A stretch of DNA of 64,000 bases from Dipteronia dyeriana (GCA_032871835.1 CM065298.1:99695891-99759890), one strand, 5' to 3'; shown: positions 34,285 through 47,202, numbered from the stretch's first letter. The notes: generated by a model not told the origin, from the letters alone. Numbers and translations: made by a program.

Positions 34285-34310
34285 GAAGTCAAAAAGCCTA
34301 TAAATCTTTT

Positions 34311-35143
34311 TTTTTAAAAGATGTGAATCAGTTTGAATCCTTTTGAATCTAACAATCGAATTGAGTCGAGCACATTTTTCTTGATTCGATTCAATTCGAT
34401 TTTGAATCTATTAGGCTTTGAAAGTTTTTTTATATATATGTTTTTTAAGTTTTTATACCTTTAAGTTACATTTTTTACATTTAGGTTTAATTTTTTTTAA
34501 GAAAATATAATATGTAAAAAATAATTTAAACAAAACATAACCCAATTTTCAGTCCAAATCTAAAATTTCAATCATTTTCGGTCTACATATTTAATCAAAA
34601 TATAAAATTTTTATAACTTCTATAAAATAAAAGTAAAAAAAATGTAGTACGTAATGTAGTCTAAAAATAAAACATCATCAATAAACAGTCAATAATAAAA
34701 TTGAATCTTACAAAATAATTAATTAAGACAATTTAGTTTATTCGGTTCGGTTCGGTTTTATATGTCCAAAACTGAAACCAAACCGAATTCAATTCGGTTT
34801 TCAAATTTCAATTCGGTTTGAACCGAATAGAAATTTGAAAACCGAACCAAACATCTTTTTTTTATTCGATTCGATTCGGTTTCGGTTTTTACGTTCGTTC
34901 CTAGTAAAAAAATTAAAAAACATAAAATAGTTATTTTTATTTTTATTTTTTAAAACCACCGGACCTAATCTTTTCTTTATTACTTTGTTTCTTCTTCTTC
35001 TTCGACGTTCATCAGACCATCACCGTTCTTCTTCTTCTTTTTTCGTCACTCTTCTTCTTCACTTCATCTTCCTCCGCTTCTCTCTTCTCTCTTCTCTCTT
35101 CCTCTCCTTCTCCGATCTGCTCCTCCAAGGCCGGACGAGGTGA
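34311..35143. other. Intergenic, TTCGGTT-rich hairpin and CT-rich leader-like stretch
   Basis: A TTCGGTT/AACCGAA-rich part contains an inverted repeat at 34793-34846, and (CTT)n-rich sequence runs at 34985-35120. The CT-rich part could be an old leader of the desaturase-like remnant that follows, but the two are not joined by a clear start codon. Confidence 0.5.
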
Positions 35144-36246
35144 GATCCTCCATTTAAGATTGGTGAGATCCGAGCTGCCATTCCAAACCATTGTTGGGTG
35201 AAGATTCCATGGAGGTCAATGAGCTATGTCTTGAGAGATTTGGTTGTGGTCTCTGCACTCATTGCTGTTGCTGTCTATTTCAACACTTGTGGTTTTTTGG
35301 CCACTCTATTGGGTTGTTCAAGGAACCATGTTTTGGGCAATTTTTGTTCTTGGACATGACTGGTGAGTCATCTGCTTTTCTTTTCTTTTTTGTTGTGTGT
35401 GTACATTTTCCCAGGTTTGTTTTTGTTTTGATATGAATTGAAATCTGATTCTGTTTTTGTTTTTGTATCTATGAATGTGAAGTGGCCATGGAAGCTTTTC
35501 AGATAGTCCTAGATTGAACAGCATTGTGGATCATATCTTGCACTCTTCAATTCTGGTGCCTTACAATGGTTGGTGGGTCTATTTCTCTGTAGCTTCATTT
35601 CTCACCAATTAAAAAAAGAAGAAGACAATCTCTAGTAATTTATGATGAATCTTGCAGGAGAATTAGTCACAGAACTCATCACCAAAACCATGTAAATGTT
35701 GAAAATGATGAATCTTGGGTTCCTGTAAGTAGTGCTTGTCCCATTTCACAGCATTAAATTTTTGTGTTGTACTCTTATTCAATTCAACTCAATCAATGTT
35801 TTTTTTTGTGTGTGTGTACCAGTTGCCTGAGATGATTTACAATAAATTGGATCCAAACACAAAGAAGTTCAGGTTCACAGTGCCTTTCCCTGTAATTGCA
35901 TACCCTTTATATCTGGTCAGAGATTGATTCATTGCAATACGTGTTTGTTTTTCAATTCATTGAATCTAGTTTCAGAATTTTTGGCTTCCTTTTTTTTTTA
36001 TAGTTGAAGAAAGGTTAATTTTTTTTTTTTGGTTGCTTATGTATATATATGTAACAGTGGTGCAGGAGTCCAGGGAAGGAAGGATCTCACTTCAATCCTT
36101 ATAGTTCATTGTTCCCTGCAAATGAGAGGAAATCTGTGGTGACTTCAACTGTGTGTTGGATTTTAATGGCTGTTTTTCTTGTCTGTTTGTCTGTTGTATT
36201 TGGTTCTGTTCCAAATCTTCAAACTCTATGGTGTTCCTTACTTGGT
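35144..36246 (+). pseudogene. FAD3-like: Truncated omega-3 fatty acid desaturase (FAD3-like) pseudogene
   Basis: Introns are retained. Exon pieces: 35144-35362 ([20 protein letters not shown], then [21 protein letters not shown] after a frame change), 35483-35572 ([15 protein letters not shown]), 35658-35724 ([11 protein letters not shown], a His box), 35823-35915, and 36058 to about 36244 ([17 protein letters not shown]). Sizes of 90, 67 and 93 bp for the three complete middle exons equal those usual in plant omega-3 desaturase genes. The ER-type sequence PYSSLF resembles FAD3 more than plastid FAD7/8. The N-terminus is missing, a frameshift lies near 35295, another lies near 36220, and the last exons with the HHDIGTHV box are absent. 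It cannot make an active enzyme. Not a processed copy. Confidence 0.9.
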
Positions 36247-37168
36247 GGGTTGGTTTGCATTGTTTTCTTGAGTGAATTTTGTGGATTCTGTGTTGCTTTT
36301 GTAAATATATATATATATATATGAAATTCTGTCTGTATTGCTTTGTCAAAAAAAAAAAAATTGGAAATGGGATCCGATTGAGTAATCTATGGGAGGCATC
36401 AAAATCAAGACATTTGTTTGTTTATTTGGGGTTTAATTAGGTATCAAAAGTAATGAAATGGGTTTAGATGAAAAATGATGGAATAAAGTGGTTAATAATT
36501 TATATGTTAAAATTTTAAAATGGGTGTATAAAGAACTTTTTTGGATGGCATGCCTGATAATTATATGAATTATTGACCTGGTTTTTATTCAAATTAAAAA
36601 ATTACAATAGAAAAATTAATTGAAAAAATATAATTTTTGATATTTTTCGGTTAACCTACTTGATGTGTTTTTTTCTTTTTTAATTTTAGAATATAGTTTT
36701 CAGTATGTGCTACTAAACATGTTTTCAAATTTCGAAACTAAAAACAAAAATACCGTTTTCATTTTTATTTTTATTTTTATTTTCGAAAAACAACAAATGA
36801 AAAACGTTTACAGGACGGTCATTTGCACTTCTAAATTAGTATGTTTTTAAAAAGAGAGTTTCACCTTACAATCCACAAATTATCAATTTACATTCCAATT
36901 TAATTTTTTTTGTGACAATTTCAATCTGAATTAAAATTACTAAACATGACAAAAACATTCTAAAGATACTCCAAACTAATTAAATTATTAAAAAAAATCT
37001 ATCTTCTAAATCATTAGATTAAATATTAAGTATTAAGCTCTCTCTCTTAAATCTATTATTACCATATTAAACACTCTTCTAATTATTCTCTCTTCATTTT
37101 TCAAAAAAATAAAATCTTATCTCCATGCTCTATCGATCAACCTTTGATTAATAGTTAAAAAAAAAGGG
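36247..37168. other. AT-rich intergenic DNA with MITE remnants
   Basis: No gene is supported. Part (about 36665-36830) is the inverse of a stretch near 51720-51880 (shared GAAAACG and TTTCGAA words). Another part (about 36850-37100) resembles the inverse of 45010-45360 (GTGTTTAATATG, AATCTAATGATTTA). Both are diverged MITE-like repeats. Confidence 0.45.
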
Positions 37169-38535
37169 GGGAAATATCATTTTCTCACCTGACATTTGCC
37201 CTATTGTTAAGACTAGAACATGATTTGACCATATTGGTCATTAATCCTCCTAAAATGAAAAGAATATATAATATACCCCTTTTGTCACATTTTCTATCCA
37301 AAATCACGTTGACCACTAAAATCAAATGGGCAATTTCGTAATCTCATCGGTGTATCACCAAAACATAAAAAAAAACATTTCAAAAAACAAAACAAAACAT
37401 AAAAAGTAAAAAAAAAATACATCTCTCATCACGCCGATCTCTTTCTCTCACCAAAGAACACAACAAACTTTGATTTTGATTTCGGTTTCGATTTCATCAT
37501 TTATCATCATCTGCCCTAGCCTCACATACAGAACACATCTATCACCATCATCATCATCTATCTCCAACACCCAAACACCAACCACTCTTAAACACCAAAC
37601 CCTAGCCATCATCCTAAATCGATCGAAATCGACGTTCGATCTGAGAGCCAAGAAAATTGTCGATCGATCTAGAAGATTGATTTCCTCCTGACCGCCTCAG
37701 CGTCTCTTTCTTTCATCGATATGGGGTTTCTGATATGGGCTTGGTTTGGGGGTGGTGGTGGTGTGTTTCTGGGGTTTGGTTCCATTGATTTGTAGTGGTT
37801 AAAGGTTCGATTCATTGGATGGGTGTGTTTCAATAGATCCATATGTTGAATCTGGTGTGGTATGTTGGTGGTAATGATGGTGTGAGGAGATCTGGATCTA
37901 CAATTTAAAAAAAAAATGATTTTTTTTTTAAATTTTAAAGAGATCTAGATTTTCTAAAATCAAATTTTAATTTGGTTGAGATCTAGTTTTGAGAGTTGAA
38001 TGAATGGGTGAGGGATTCGAATGGGTGAAGGATTCGAATGGTTTTGATTTACAAAGAAAGGGATTCCAGAGGAAGATAAAGGGATGAGAGAGAGAGAGGT
38101 TATGTGTTTGGTGGAGTGGTGGTTTGAAGGTGAAGATTTGATGAGTTGTTCTGGGCTTGGGGAATTTTATTTTTATTTTTATTTTTAATTTTTTTAAAGA
38201 AAAATGAATAGTGTTTAGGTGGAGAAGAAAAAAAATTGAAGATGATATGGAATTGAAGATTTTTTAAAATTTTTAATTTGTTTAATTATAGTTATTTTTA
38301 TTTTCTAGTTTTTTTTTAATATTTTTTATTTAATGAAAATTTGAGGGTAAAATGGTTATTTGCTTCAATTTTAACAATCAAAGGGGTATATATTACATTT
38401 AATGGATGGAAAAGGTAACGGAATAGGCGTTTTTAATATTTCTTTGAATTTAGGAGAAAAAATGGCCAATATGGCTAAACTTTATTCTCGTCTTAACAAT
38501 AGAGCAAACGTCAGATGGTAAAATGATACTTTTCC
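37169..38535. mobile_element. Long-TIR element, Mutator-like, with a leader-like interior
   Basis: Terminal inverted repeats of about 90 bp (37169-37260 and 38445-38535) share ATCATTTT, CTGACRTTTGC and CTATTGTTAAGAC. The interior holds a CT-rich leader-like stretch (37430-37690: CCTAGCCTCACATAC, AACCCTAGCCATCATCC), a GTGGTGGTGGTG run and weaker inverse segments. No transposase frame is seen. Flanking A-runs make a target duplication undecidable. Confidence 0.65.
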
Positions 38536-38594
38536 TATAAAAAAAACTTATGAATATTTTAGATTTTTACTAACAGTAATATATATATATATAT

Positions 38595-38885
38595 TGTTAT
38601 AAAAGAATAAATAATAAATAAAATAAAATTGACAAAGAAAGGAACCGAGATCAGATGAAGAAAAGAATGGAGAGAGTGAGGCAAGAGAGAGAGGGATGAT
38701 CTTAAGCGTGAATATTTTTGTTTTAATTCAGAATTAACCTTTACAAAGGATTTGGTCTTTATATTTATAGACCAGGATTGCTTACGTCCACTAGGTCACT
38801 TGGCTCATTATCATCATTACTTACAACATCAATCAAAAGTAGAAAATGGGTGAAAAAGTCAAGCGATGGAAATCCAATTTCAACA
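38595..38885 (-). repeat. 3' LTR of Copia element 2
   Basis: On the minus strand it starts TGTTGAAATTGG and ends TTTATAACA (291 bp). It has a TATA-like CTATAAATATAAAG near 38765, and AATTCTAAAAGGGAG (polypurine tract) lies just upstream. Confidence 0.85.
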
Positions 38886-39162
38886 CTCCCTTTTAGAATT
38901 CCATCACTTGAAATTTTAAGTTTTCTAAGAAAAATCTAATCAGAAAATCATACTGAAATATATACAATTATATTCTAGATTTTGTGGTATTGGACGTTTA
39001 CCAAACTATCTCATTAAAAACCTTATCAAGAAAATCCAGTCGGACAAAACCTGATCGAAGGGAAAAAGAGTATAGTATACACTGTTCATTCAAAATTTTG
39101 CTCCCCCTGATTGAACGCTCCCCCCTCATAAAACTTCAGCATTGGTCTTGTAATTTACAAAG

Positions 39163-42100
39163 TCAACGCATGCCTATTCCATATACCAGCTTCTCAAAAG
39201 TTGATGTAGGCAATGGTTTGGTAAACAGGTCTGCAAGATTTTCTGTAGACCGTATTTGTTTAACATCAATTTGTCGGCTCTGTTGAAGCTCGTGAGTACA
39301 GAAGAATTTAGGAGAAATATGTTTGGTTCTATCTCCCTTGATATATCCCTCTCTAACTTGAGCAATGCAAGCCACATTATCCTCAAAAATTTGTGTTGGC
39401 ATTTCTGTAGATGATGAAAATCCACATGTATTTTGAATATGATGAATAACTGACCTTAGTCAAACACACTCTTGACTTGCTTCGTGAAGTGCGATGATTT
39501 CAGAATGATTAGAGGATGTAGCAACCAAAGTCTGTTTTGTGTAGCGTCATGATATTATCGTGCTATTATATGTAAGAACATATCCCGTTTGTGAACAGAC
39601 TTTGTGGGGATCGGATAGATACCTGACATCAGTATAACCAAGTAAACCTGAAAAATTGTTAGATTTTGTATAAAATAATCCTAAATATTTTGTTCCACAA
39701 AAGTAATGAAAAAGATGTTTGATCTCATTCCAATGCCTTCGAGTTGGTGCTGAACTGAATCTAGCTAGTACATTCACAGAGAATGCAATATCCGGTCTAG
39801 TACACTGACCCATATATAATAAAGCACCAATTGCATTAAGATATGGTACCTCAAGACCAAGTATATTTTCATCATTTTCTTTTGGTCGGAATGGATCCCT
39901 TTTAGGATCAAGAGTTCTAACAACCATAGGAGTACTTAATGGATGAGCATTATCCATGTGGCATCTTTTTAAAATCTTTTCAATATATGTTGATTGATGG
40001 ACAAGTACTCCATTTGATCTATGCTCGATTTTGAGTCCGAGATAATATTTTGTCTTACCCATATCTTTCATTTCGAATTCTTTTTTCAAGTATTCAACAC
40101 TTTTCAGGAGTTCCATTTAGGTTCATATCATCAACATAAACTGCTATGATAGCAAATCCAGATTCTGATTTGTTAATGAAAACACATGGCATATAGGATT
40201 ATTAATATACCCTTCTTTTATCAGATATTCACTGAGACAGTTATACCACATCTGTCAAGATTCTTTTAATCCATACAATGACCTTTGTAATTTTATCGAA
40301 TACAAATTACGAGGTATTGAGTTACATGTTTCTGGCATTTTAAATCCTTCAAGGATTTTCATGTAAATATCTGAATCTAGTGAACCATCTTGATAAGTGG
40401 CCACTACATCCATCAGATGCATTTCCAGTCTTTCCAAAACAATCATGCTTATCAAAAATCGAAACGTAATTGTATTCATCACTAGTGAGCATGTTTCATC
40501 AAAATCGATGTCAGGTCTCTACAAGAAACCATGTGCTACGAGTGGTGCCTTATATCTCACGACCTCGTTTTTCTCATTACGTTTTCGTATAAAAATCCAT
40601 TTGTACCCAACATGTTTGACATTTTCAGGCGTCTGGACTATTGATCAAAATACTTCACGTTTGGCTAATGAAGTCAATTATGTTTGAATTGCTTCTTTCC
40701 ATTTAAGCCAATCAGACATTTGTCTATAATCATCGAGATTATAAGGTTCGTAATCATCATTTATAATTTTAGTTTCCACTGTGTATGAAAATATATCATC
40801 GATGATTGTTTCTTCACGATTCCACAATTCTCTTGTATAATTTATAGAAATTTCCTCATTTCTATATTCTTGTATCTTTTCAGAGATTCCTTCCCCCACT
40901 GGGGATTTTGTCACTTTAGTAACTTGTGTCCCTTCAGTAACTTGAAAGTGGATTTATTTATTTTCCTTTTTTGATGAACAATATCTTTTGAGCCAAATCG
41001 TCTATCACGCTTCTAGCGTGTCGTAGATGATTATTTTGCTATCATTTGTTTAGATTATTTTTCCTGAAACAATCACTCATGCTGCAACATTAACAGCTGG
41101 GATGTATGATGTTGTTACTCTAGTAGCATATGTAAATGCATCTAGTAAATGATTCGCTATTGCTTTAAGATGCATTATCTTTCGTACTTCATTCTCACAT
41201 TGAGCTATGTATGGGTCTAAATGAGTTAGGGAGGAACTTTCCATTAAAGTTCACGCTTCTCTTCAGAAGAAGTTTTACTTTCCCCTAATAAAGGGAAACT
41301 TGTTTCCTCAAAATGACAATCTGCAAACGTGTTGTAAAAAGATCACCAGTCAAGGGTTCCAGATATCTAATAATTGATGGTGAATCAAGACCAACATATA
41401 TTGTCAAACGTCTTGGGGTCCCATTTTAGTTCTTTTTGTTGATACAATTGGGACATATACTGTATATCAAAAAAATACCTAAATGGGATATATCTGGTCG
41501 ATGACCAAGTACAAGTTGTACTAGTGAATACTGATGAAAAGCAGTGGGCTGAAGCCGGATTAATGCAGCATCATGCCGCCATACAGAAATCGGTAATTGC
41601 ATTCGTAATAATAATGTCCTTACAGTTACCTGGACACGTTTAATAAGTGATTCTGCTAATCTATTCTGAGTATGAACATGTGGAACTGGATGTTCAACGT
41701 CAATCCCAACCACTTTGCAATATTCATCAAATGCCTTGGAAGTAAATTCACCAGCATTATCCAGGCGTATGGACTTAATTGAGTAATCAGAAAAATGAGC
41801 CCGAAGCCTGATAATCTGTCTAAGTAATCTTGCAAACACAACATTACGTGTTGATAATAAGTATACATGTGACCATCTGACAGATGCGTCAACTAAAACC
41901 ATAAAATAGGTCCACTTGGTGGATGAATAGGTCCACATATATCCCCTTGAATTCTTTGTAAAAATGATGGGGATTCAAAACCAACTTTAGAAAGAGTTGG
42001 TTTTATTGTTAATATCCCTTGCGAACAGGCGATACATAAATTCTCATGTGCTAAAAGAATCTTCTGATTTTTTAATTGATATCCATAAGAATTCTCAATG

Positions 42101-43158
42101 ATTCTACGCATCATTGTAGATCCTGGATGACCGAGACGATCATCCCAAAGTACAAACATTTTTGGATCTGAAAACTTTTGATTCATAACTGCTTTAGTTT
42201 CCACACTTTTAATAATAGTGTAATATAATCCAGAAGATAAAGCACGCAGCTTTTCTATAATGAGTTTCTGACCTGAGTTATGAGAAGTAATGCACATATA
42301 TTCAATATTCTCTTTATTCATAGTTTCAATATGATAGTCATTCCTCTTTATGCCTTTGAAACTAAGTAGATTCCTTCTAGATCTACTTGAGTTTAATGCA
42401 TCATCGATACATATTTTAATACTGTTTGGTAACAATATCGTGACTCTTCCAGAGCCTTCTATCATATCCCCTGGATCTGATACTGTATTAACATTTACCC
42501 TGAGTAAAGTTAAATTTATAAAATATTTCTGACTACGCAGAATTGTATGAGTTGTTGCACTATCAACTAGACATATATCTCATGCTTCTAGTTTTTCAAT
42601 ATCTCCTAATTTATCGTTTAGATTCATTTTGTATACTTCATAAAGAAAAATAAAATGTATATCAGACAAAATGATTCAAAAAGTATATATTGCATTTAAG
42701 AAATATTTTACATGAACAAAAGAACAAAATAATATTACTACAAGTAGTATTTAATTGGTATGGACATTCTCATCGCCAATTGAAGCAGCTGACATATCTT
42801 TAGGGCCTGAAAAGAAATCTGTGACATTCAGATGAGTAATATCTCTAGGATATGAATTTTCAATGAAACGAGTTTCTTTTTCCTTCCCTTTCCTTTAATC
42901 GATGCTTGATATAGATCCACCGAATGTTTAGATGTATTACATTCATTTGACCAATGATTGTCACATCCACACCTAAAACAAACACTCTTATTTGCATTGG
43001 GCCTATTTTGAACATTTTTTCCTTTATACTGTTGGGCCTCATAAGTATTCCACTTCTGCTGAGTGTTTTGATTATAACCACTTGATCCAGAATAACCACG
43101 TCCTCTTTTGAAATTACAACCAAGGCCCCGACCAATATTACGACCATAACCACTGCCT

Positions 43159-43200
<42 letters not shown>

Positions 43201-43860
43201 TGGTTTGACAGTATTAGCATTCATTTCTGGAAATGCTGCAGAACCAGTCAGGTGTGATCCTTGATTTTTATTAGTAGCTCATTATTCTTTTCTGCTACTA
43301 GAAGACATGCGATCAACTCTGAATATTTTGAGAATCTGCGCTCTCGATATTGTTGTTGCAATATTATATTTGAGGCATGGAAAGTTATAAATGTCTTTTC
43401 CAACATATCCTTTTCGGATACCTCTTCACCACACAATTTCAACCTTGTGGTGATTCTGAATAAATCAAAATTATAATTAGAGATTGATTTGTGGTCTTGG
43501 AACCGTAAGTATTGTCATTCGTACCTTGCATTTGGTAACGTAACATCATGTTGATGATCATAACGATCTTTTAGTTCTTGCCACAGTTTCTCAAGATCTG
43601 TGACAGTAAGATATTGAGCTTTCAAATCCTCATTCAAATGATGACGGATTATAATCATGGTTGTGGATCTGTCTTGTTCGTTAGCATTGATTCCATCATC
43701 AATGGTATAGTAAAGGCCATAGGATTTTAAGTATAATCCGGCATCAATACCCGTGACATATAGTTTTCTCTCGATACTTTGAGTGCATCGAACTTCAAAT
43801 TCGTAAGTTTAGATATGCTTACAGCTTCCTTTTTTCTGTAAATAAAATCTTAAATTTAAT
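39163..43860 (-). pseudogene. Copia gag-pol remnant of element 2
   Basis: RNase H end: 39163-39402 (EDNVACIAQV, KHISPKFF, DLFTKPLP). RT C-terminal half: 39547-40116 (KYYLGLKIEH, MGQCTRPDIAFSVN). RT N-terminal half: 40255-40482 (MDVVATYQDGSLDSDIYMKI, QRSLYGLKES). Integrase: 41426-41938 (SIRLDNAGEFTSKAFDEYC). Integrase pre-domain: 41893-42465 (RLGHPGSTMMRRII). Zinc knuckle: 42828-43220, C-x2-C-x4-H-x4-C after an RG-repeat region. Gag core: 43248 to about 43860. Frame changes separate these pieces, so no full polyprotein can be made. Confidence 0.88.
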
Positions 43861-43897
43861 TCAGTATGAATATAAAAGAGCATATTGAATTAAACAA

Positions 43898-44445
43898 TTT
43901 ATCTGGAGCATGAGTCAGTCCTAAGACACGGCCTAAGCCAGTCTCGAGACATAACATATGTCAGTCTCATATATTGTATAAAAACAAATGCTGGATATTT
44001 AAAAAGTTTATTTGGAGACACAACATAAGTTAGCCCTAAGACATGGCCTAAGCCAATCCTGAGACACAGTATAAGCTAGTCTCATATATTGCATTAAAAA
44101 ATTGTTGAATATTTAAACAATTTATTTATAGACACAACATAAGTCAGTCCTAAGACACAGCCTAAGCCAATCCCAAGACACAACATAAGCCAGTCTCATA
44201 TATTGTATAAAAATAAATGTTGAATATTTAAACAGTTTATTTGAAGACACAACATAAGCCAATCCTAAGACACAGCCTAAAATAATCCCGAGACACAACA
44301 TAATTCAGTATCATATATTGCATAAAATTAAATGTTGAATATTTAAACAGTTTATTTGGAGACACAACATAAGCCAGTCTTAAGACACTGCATAAGTCAG
44401 TCCCGAGACATGACATATGTCATTCTCATAAATTACATAAAAATA
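43898..44445. repeat. Five tandem repeats of about 115 bp in the Copia 2 leader
   Basis: Units start near 43898, 44007, 44121, 44236 and 44351 with TTTATTTGGAGACACAACAT-like sequence. Each contains two or three copies of AAGCCAGTC / AAGACACAGCCT words. Spacing is 109, 114, 115 and 115 bp. Confidence 0.9.
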
Positions 44446-44452
44446 AATGAAG

Positions 44453-44660
44453 TGAAATAAAAATATTCACAGTTAAGATCATCCCTCTTTCTCTCGCCTC
44501 ACTCTCTCCATTCTTTTCTTCATCTGATCTCATTTCCTTTCTTTGTCAATTTTATTTTATTCATTATTTATTCTTTTATAACACGTTATCAGCACGATTA
44601 CATCCAATATTCTGGATCTATATATATTTCCGTATTCAAGATAGCCTATGCCGTCAACGG

Positions 44661-44665
<5 letters not shown>
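44453..44665 (+). mobile_element. Inverted LTR end plus primer site, Copia element 2 family
   Basis: This matches the 3' LTR from AATATTCAC through TTCTTTTATAACA, but on the opposite strand. It is followed at 44584 by CGTTATCAGCACGA, the primer-site region expected just after a 5' LTR of this family, and by about 70 bp of leader. An (AC)n microsatellite follows. Confidence 0.8.
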
Positions 44666-44747
<82 letters not shown>

Positions 44748-44748
44748 T
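44666..44748. repeat. (AC)n(TA)n microsatellite
   Basis: This is one of the longest simple repeats in the window, about 33 AC units followed by a short TA run. Confidence 0.95.
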
Positions 44749-46839
44749 AAAAAGTCAATACTAATGTCTTGTTTTTTTATAAAAAAAATTGATATATGAA
44801 AATTTGATTTGTTGCAACTAGATTCAATGAAACTCAGAATTTCTAAGACTAATGAAATAATTATAGTTCCCTAGGCAATCACACACCTACAATAGCAACA
44901 AAAAACATTTTCATATTTCGATTTTTTTTAAAAAAAAAAACATTTTACTTGTTTATGAGTTTTTTTTAATATATACATATAAGATTTCTAAAAATCAAAC
45001 TTATTCGAAAGTGAAGAGAGTGTTTAATATGTAATATCTAATCTAATGATTTATGATAGATAATTTATTTATTTATAATAATTTAATTCAAAAAATATTG
45101 ATCCTCGGATGAATTCAAAGGCTACGATGGTTCATCCTAACTTTATTAACATAAAATAGGGTGTCTTTAGAAATTTATTTCTTAAAATGAAGTGTATTTA
45201 GAATATGAGTGTCAAAAGATAAAAAATATAATCTTTGAACAAAAGGAAATGTCATTATAATTTTTTTTAAAAAATTAAATTTTGAGAATAGAGTGCTTTA
45301 AAAAAAGTGTAAAAAGAAAAAATTGGATTGTCAAGAGAAACTCTCTTTTAAAATCTAATGATTACCCTTGAGTAAAATTATTAAGAGGACTAATTGTTTG
45401 TTAGTACACACAACAATAATTATTAATTAGTTTCATATTTGAATCTTTTGTCAAAAAAAAATTATTAATGGTTTGATAACATTTATTGTAAAAACTCTTT
45501 CCATTTTAATAAACTCTTTCCATTCTTTTTTAAATATATTTTCATTATTTTTTAAGAAAATACAAATTGATTGTTAAGTAAGGAAAATGAATCAAAACCA
45601 TGAGACAAAATTGGTTGTGAAAAAGTAAAGTTTTAAATTAATTTCTATTAGAAAAACGAAATCATTATATATATAAACATACTTTTAAATTAACAATATT
45701 ATCTATATTTTTTTATTTCTTTCAAACACACTTTATACTTTTTATTTATTTATCAATATTATATTTTCTTGTTAGAAAAAATATTAGATGTTCTTCAATT
45801 TCATCGAGCACGTATCTTTTTTTTTTAAATATCATTTAACACCTATCTACTTCCACATCAATTAAGACATGACACGAATCGTACATCTCTACAATTCTCT
45901 CAAACAGAATGTGGTTCTCCAATAAAAAAAAATCTTAAAATGGATTTTTAATGAAAAATAAATAACGAAAAATGGAGTTTGATTTTGAAAAAAATTAAGA
46001 AGATAAGAGATGAAGAGATGAAGAGATGAGAAAGAATAGTAAGAGAATAAAAGGTAGTAGCAAAAATTGAAAAAATAATAAAGTTAATTAAATAACATAA
46101 TAATAAGTGGTGTATAGTTACGAAAATAGTAAAATACAATACAATATAATTAATAGAATATCCAATGTTGTGTCAAAATTGTGTGTCAATGCTAAAATTT
46201 AACATTAAGTATAAAAAATTTCCTCCAATGCAGTGCCAAATACCATACCAAATTTGACATATGTTAAACTTTATGTCAAATTTGGCACACAATATAGTAT
46301 ATGTCAAATTTGGCACAGCAATAAATATCCATTTTTAAATTACAAAAATACAATTATTTATATATTTTAAATATTCTAAATTATTTAAATTTAATACACA
46401 TTAATGTTATTTCAATCCAATTTATTTCATCAACAACAATTTTTAAGAAATCCAATGGTTATCCATTAATGCATTAATGGTATTAATTAACTTTTATAAG
46501 TTTACTGAATAAAATATAGTATTTTAGTTTAACTTTTAACATTATACATAATTGTGCATCGGAGTACAATGCTAATTTGTTGTGTCAAATATAGTATTTG
46601 ACACTTTTTTGTACCAAATTTAGCATTGTGAATAACATCAGCATTGGAGATTGTCTAAATAAGGGATATTTTTAGTATCAAGTGGGGTTTATTTACAAAT
46701 TAGATATTTTTTAAAAAATTTGAGGAGTGTGATTATGAAAGATGTGTAGATACAGTTTTTAAAGGATGTCATTATCACCACGCATTTAGAAATGTGAGAA
46801 AAAAAAAGACCCAATCTACACCTCTATTTTTTACTTCCT
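44749..46839. other. AT-rich intergenic DNA with MITE remnants
   Basis: No gene is supported. About 46155-46655 looks like a MITE: CCAATGTTGTGTCAAA at the left and CAGCATTGGAGATTG at the right are roughly inverse, and TTTGGCAC / GTGCCAAA words recur inside. About 45010-45360 resembles the inverse of 36850-37100. Confidence 0.45.
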
Positions 46840-47202
46840 TGGTGTTTTGTCCAATGAAGATCATAAATCTAACACAAATCATAACAATTATGTCCCAATC
46901 AATACATTTTAATCTCCTAAACAACAAAAAAATTACAGTCCGAATCACTCTCAAAAACTCATTAAAAATAGACACTCTGAAACCGTGAAATCGTGAATTG
47001 CTGTGGAGAACAACTAGTACTATTTTTTTTTTACTGTGGTTCTGTTGCCTGTAGGCATGAAAGAACATGGAAACATGTAATAACTTTCAATTTATTTTCT
47101 TCTTTTTACACTCTAGATGATTAATTATTTGAAGCTGTACATGAACAAGAAAAAGCACTACAGGAAGTGTAAATGTACTTGCTGAGCTCAAGAACACCAA
47201 TA

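Larger units (their letters stand above)
32548..34310. repeat. Short duplicated segment, copy 2, with insertions
   Basis: It matches 2449-2716 in three pieces (about 32548-32598, 33349-33570, 34285-34310), separated by two foreign elements. Joining the pieces reproduces copy 1 with one copy of each short target duplication. Confidence 0.85.
38595..44450 (-). mobile_element. Copia LTR retrotransposon 2, decayed
   Basis: The 3' LTR is 38595-38885 on the minus strand, preceded by a purine tract. RNase H, RT, integrase, zinc-knuckle and gag remnants run leftwards in 5'-to-3' order from 43860 to 39160, in Copia order. The leader holds five tandem repeats (43898-44445). No normally oriented 5' LTR is found; instead an inverted LTR piece abuts the tandem repeats. 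Confidence 0.88.

Noticed and set aside
38960..39290. 100-codon plus-strand frame near the Copia 2 3' end
   Set aside because: It is antisense to the RNase H remnant and LTR-proximal DNA and has no match.
42860..43201. Val-rich minus-strand frame
   Set aside because: It is the wrong frame of the RG-repeat region of the Copia gag, where the other frame holds the zinc knuckle.
43898..44445. CRISPR-like regular repeats
   Set aside because: Units of 115 bp follow each other directly with no unique spacers, in plant DNA; this is a tandem array.
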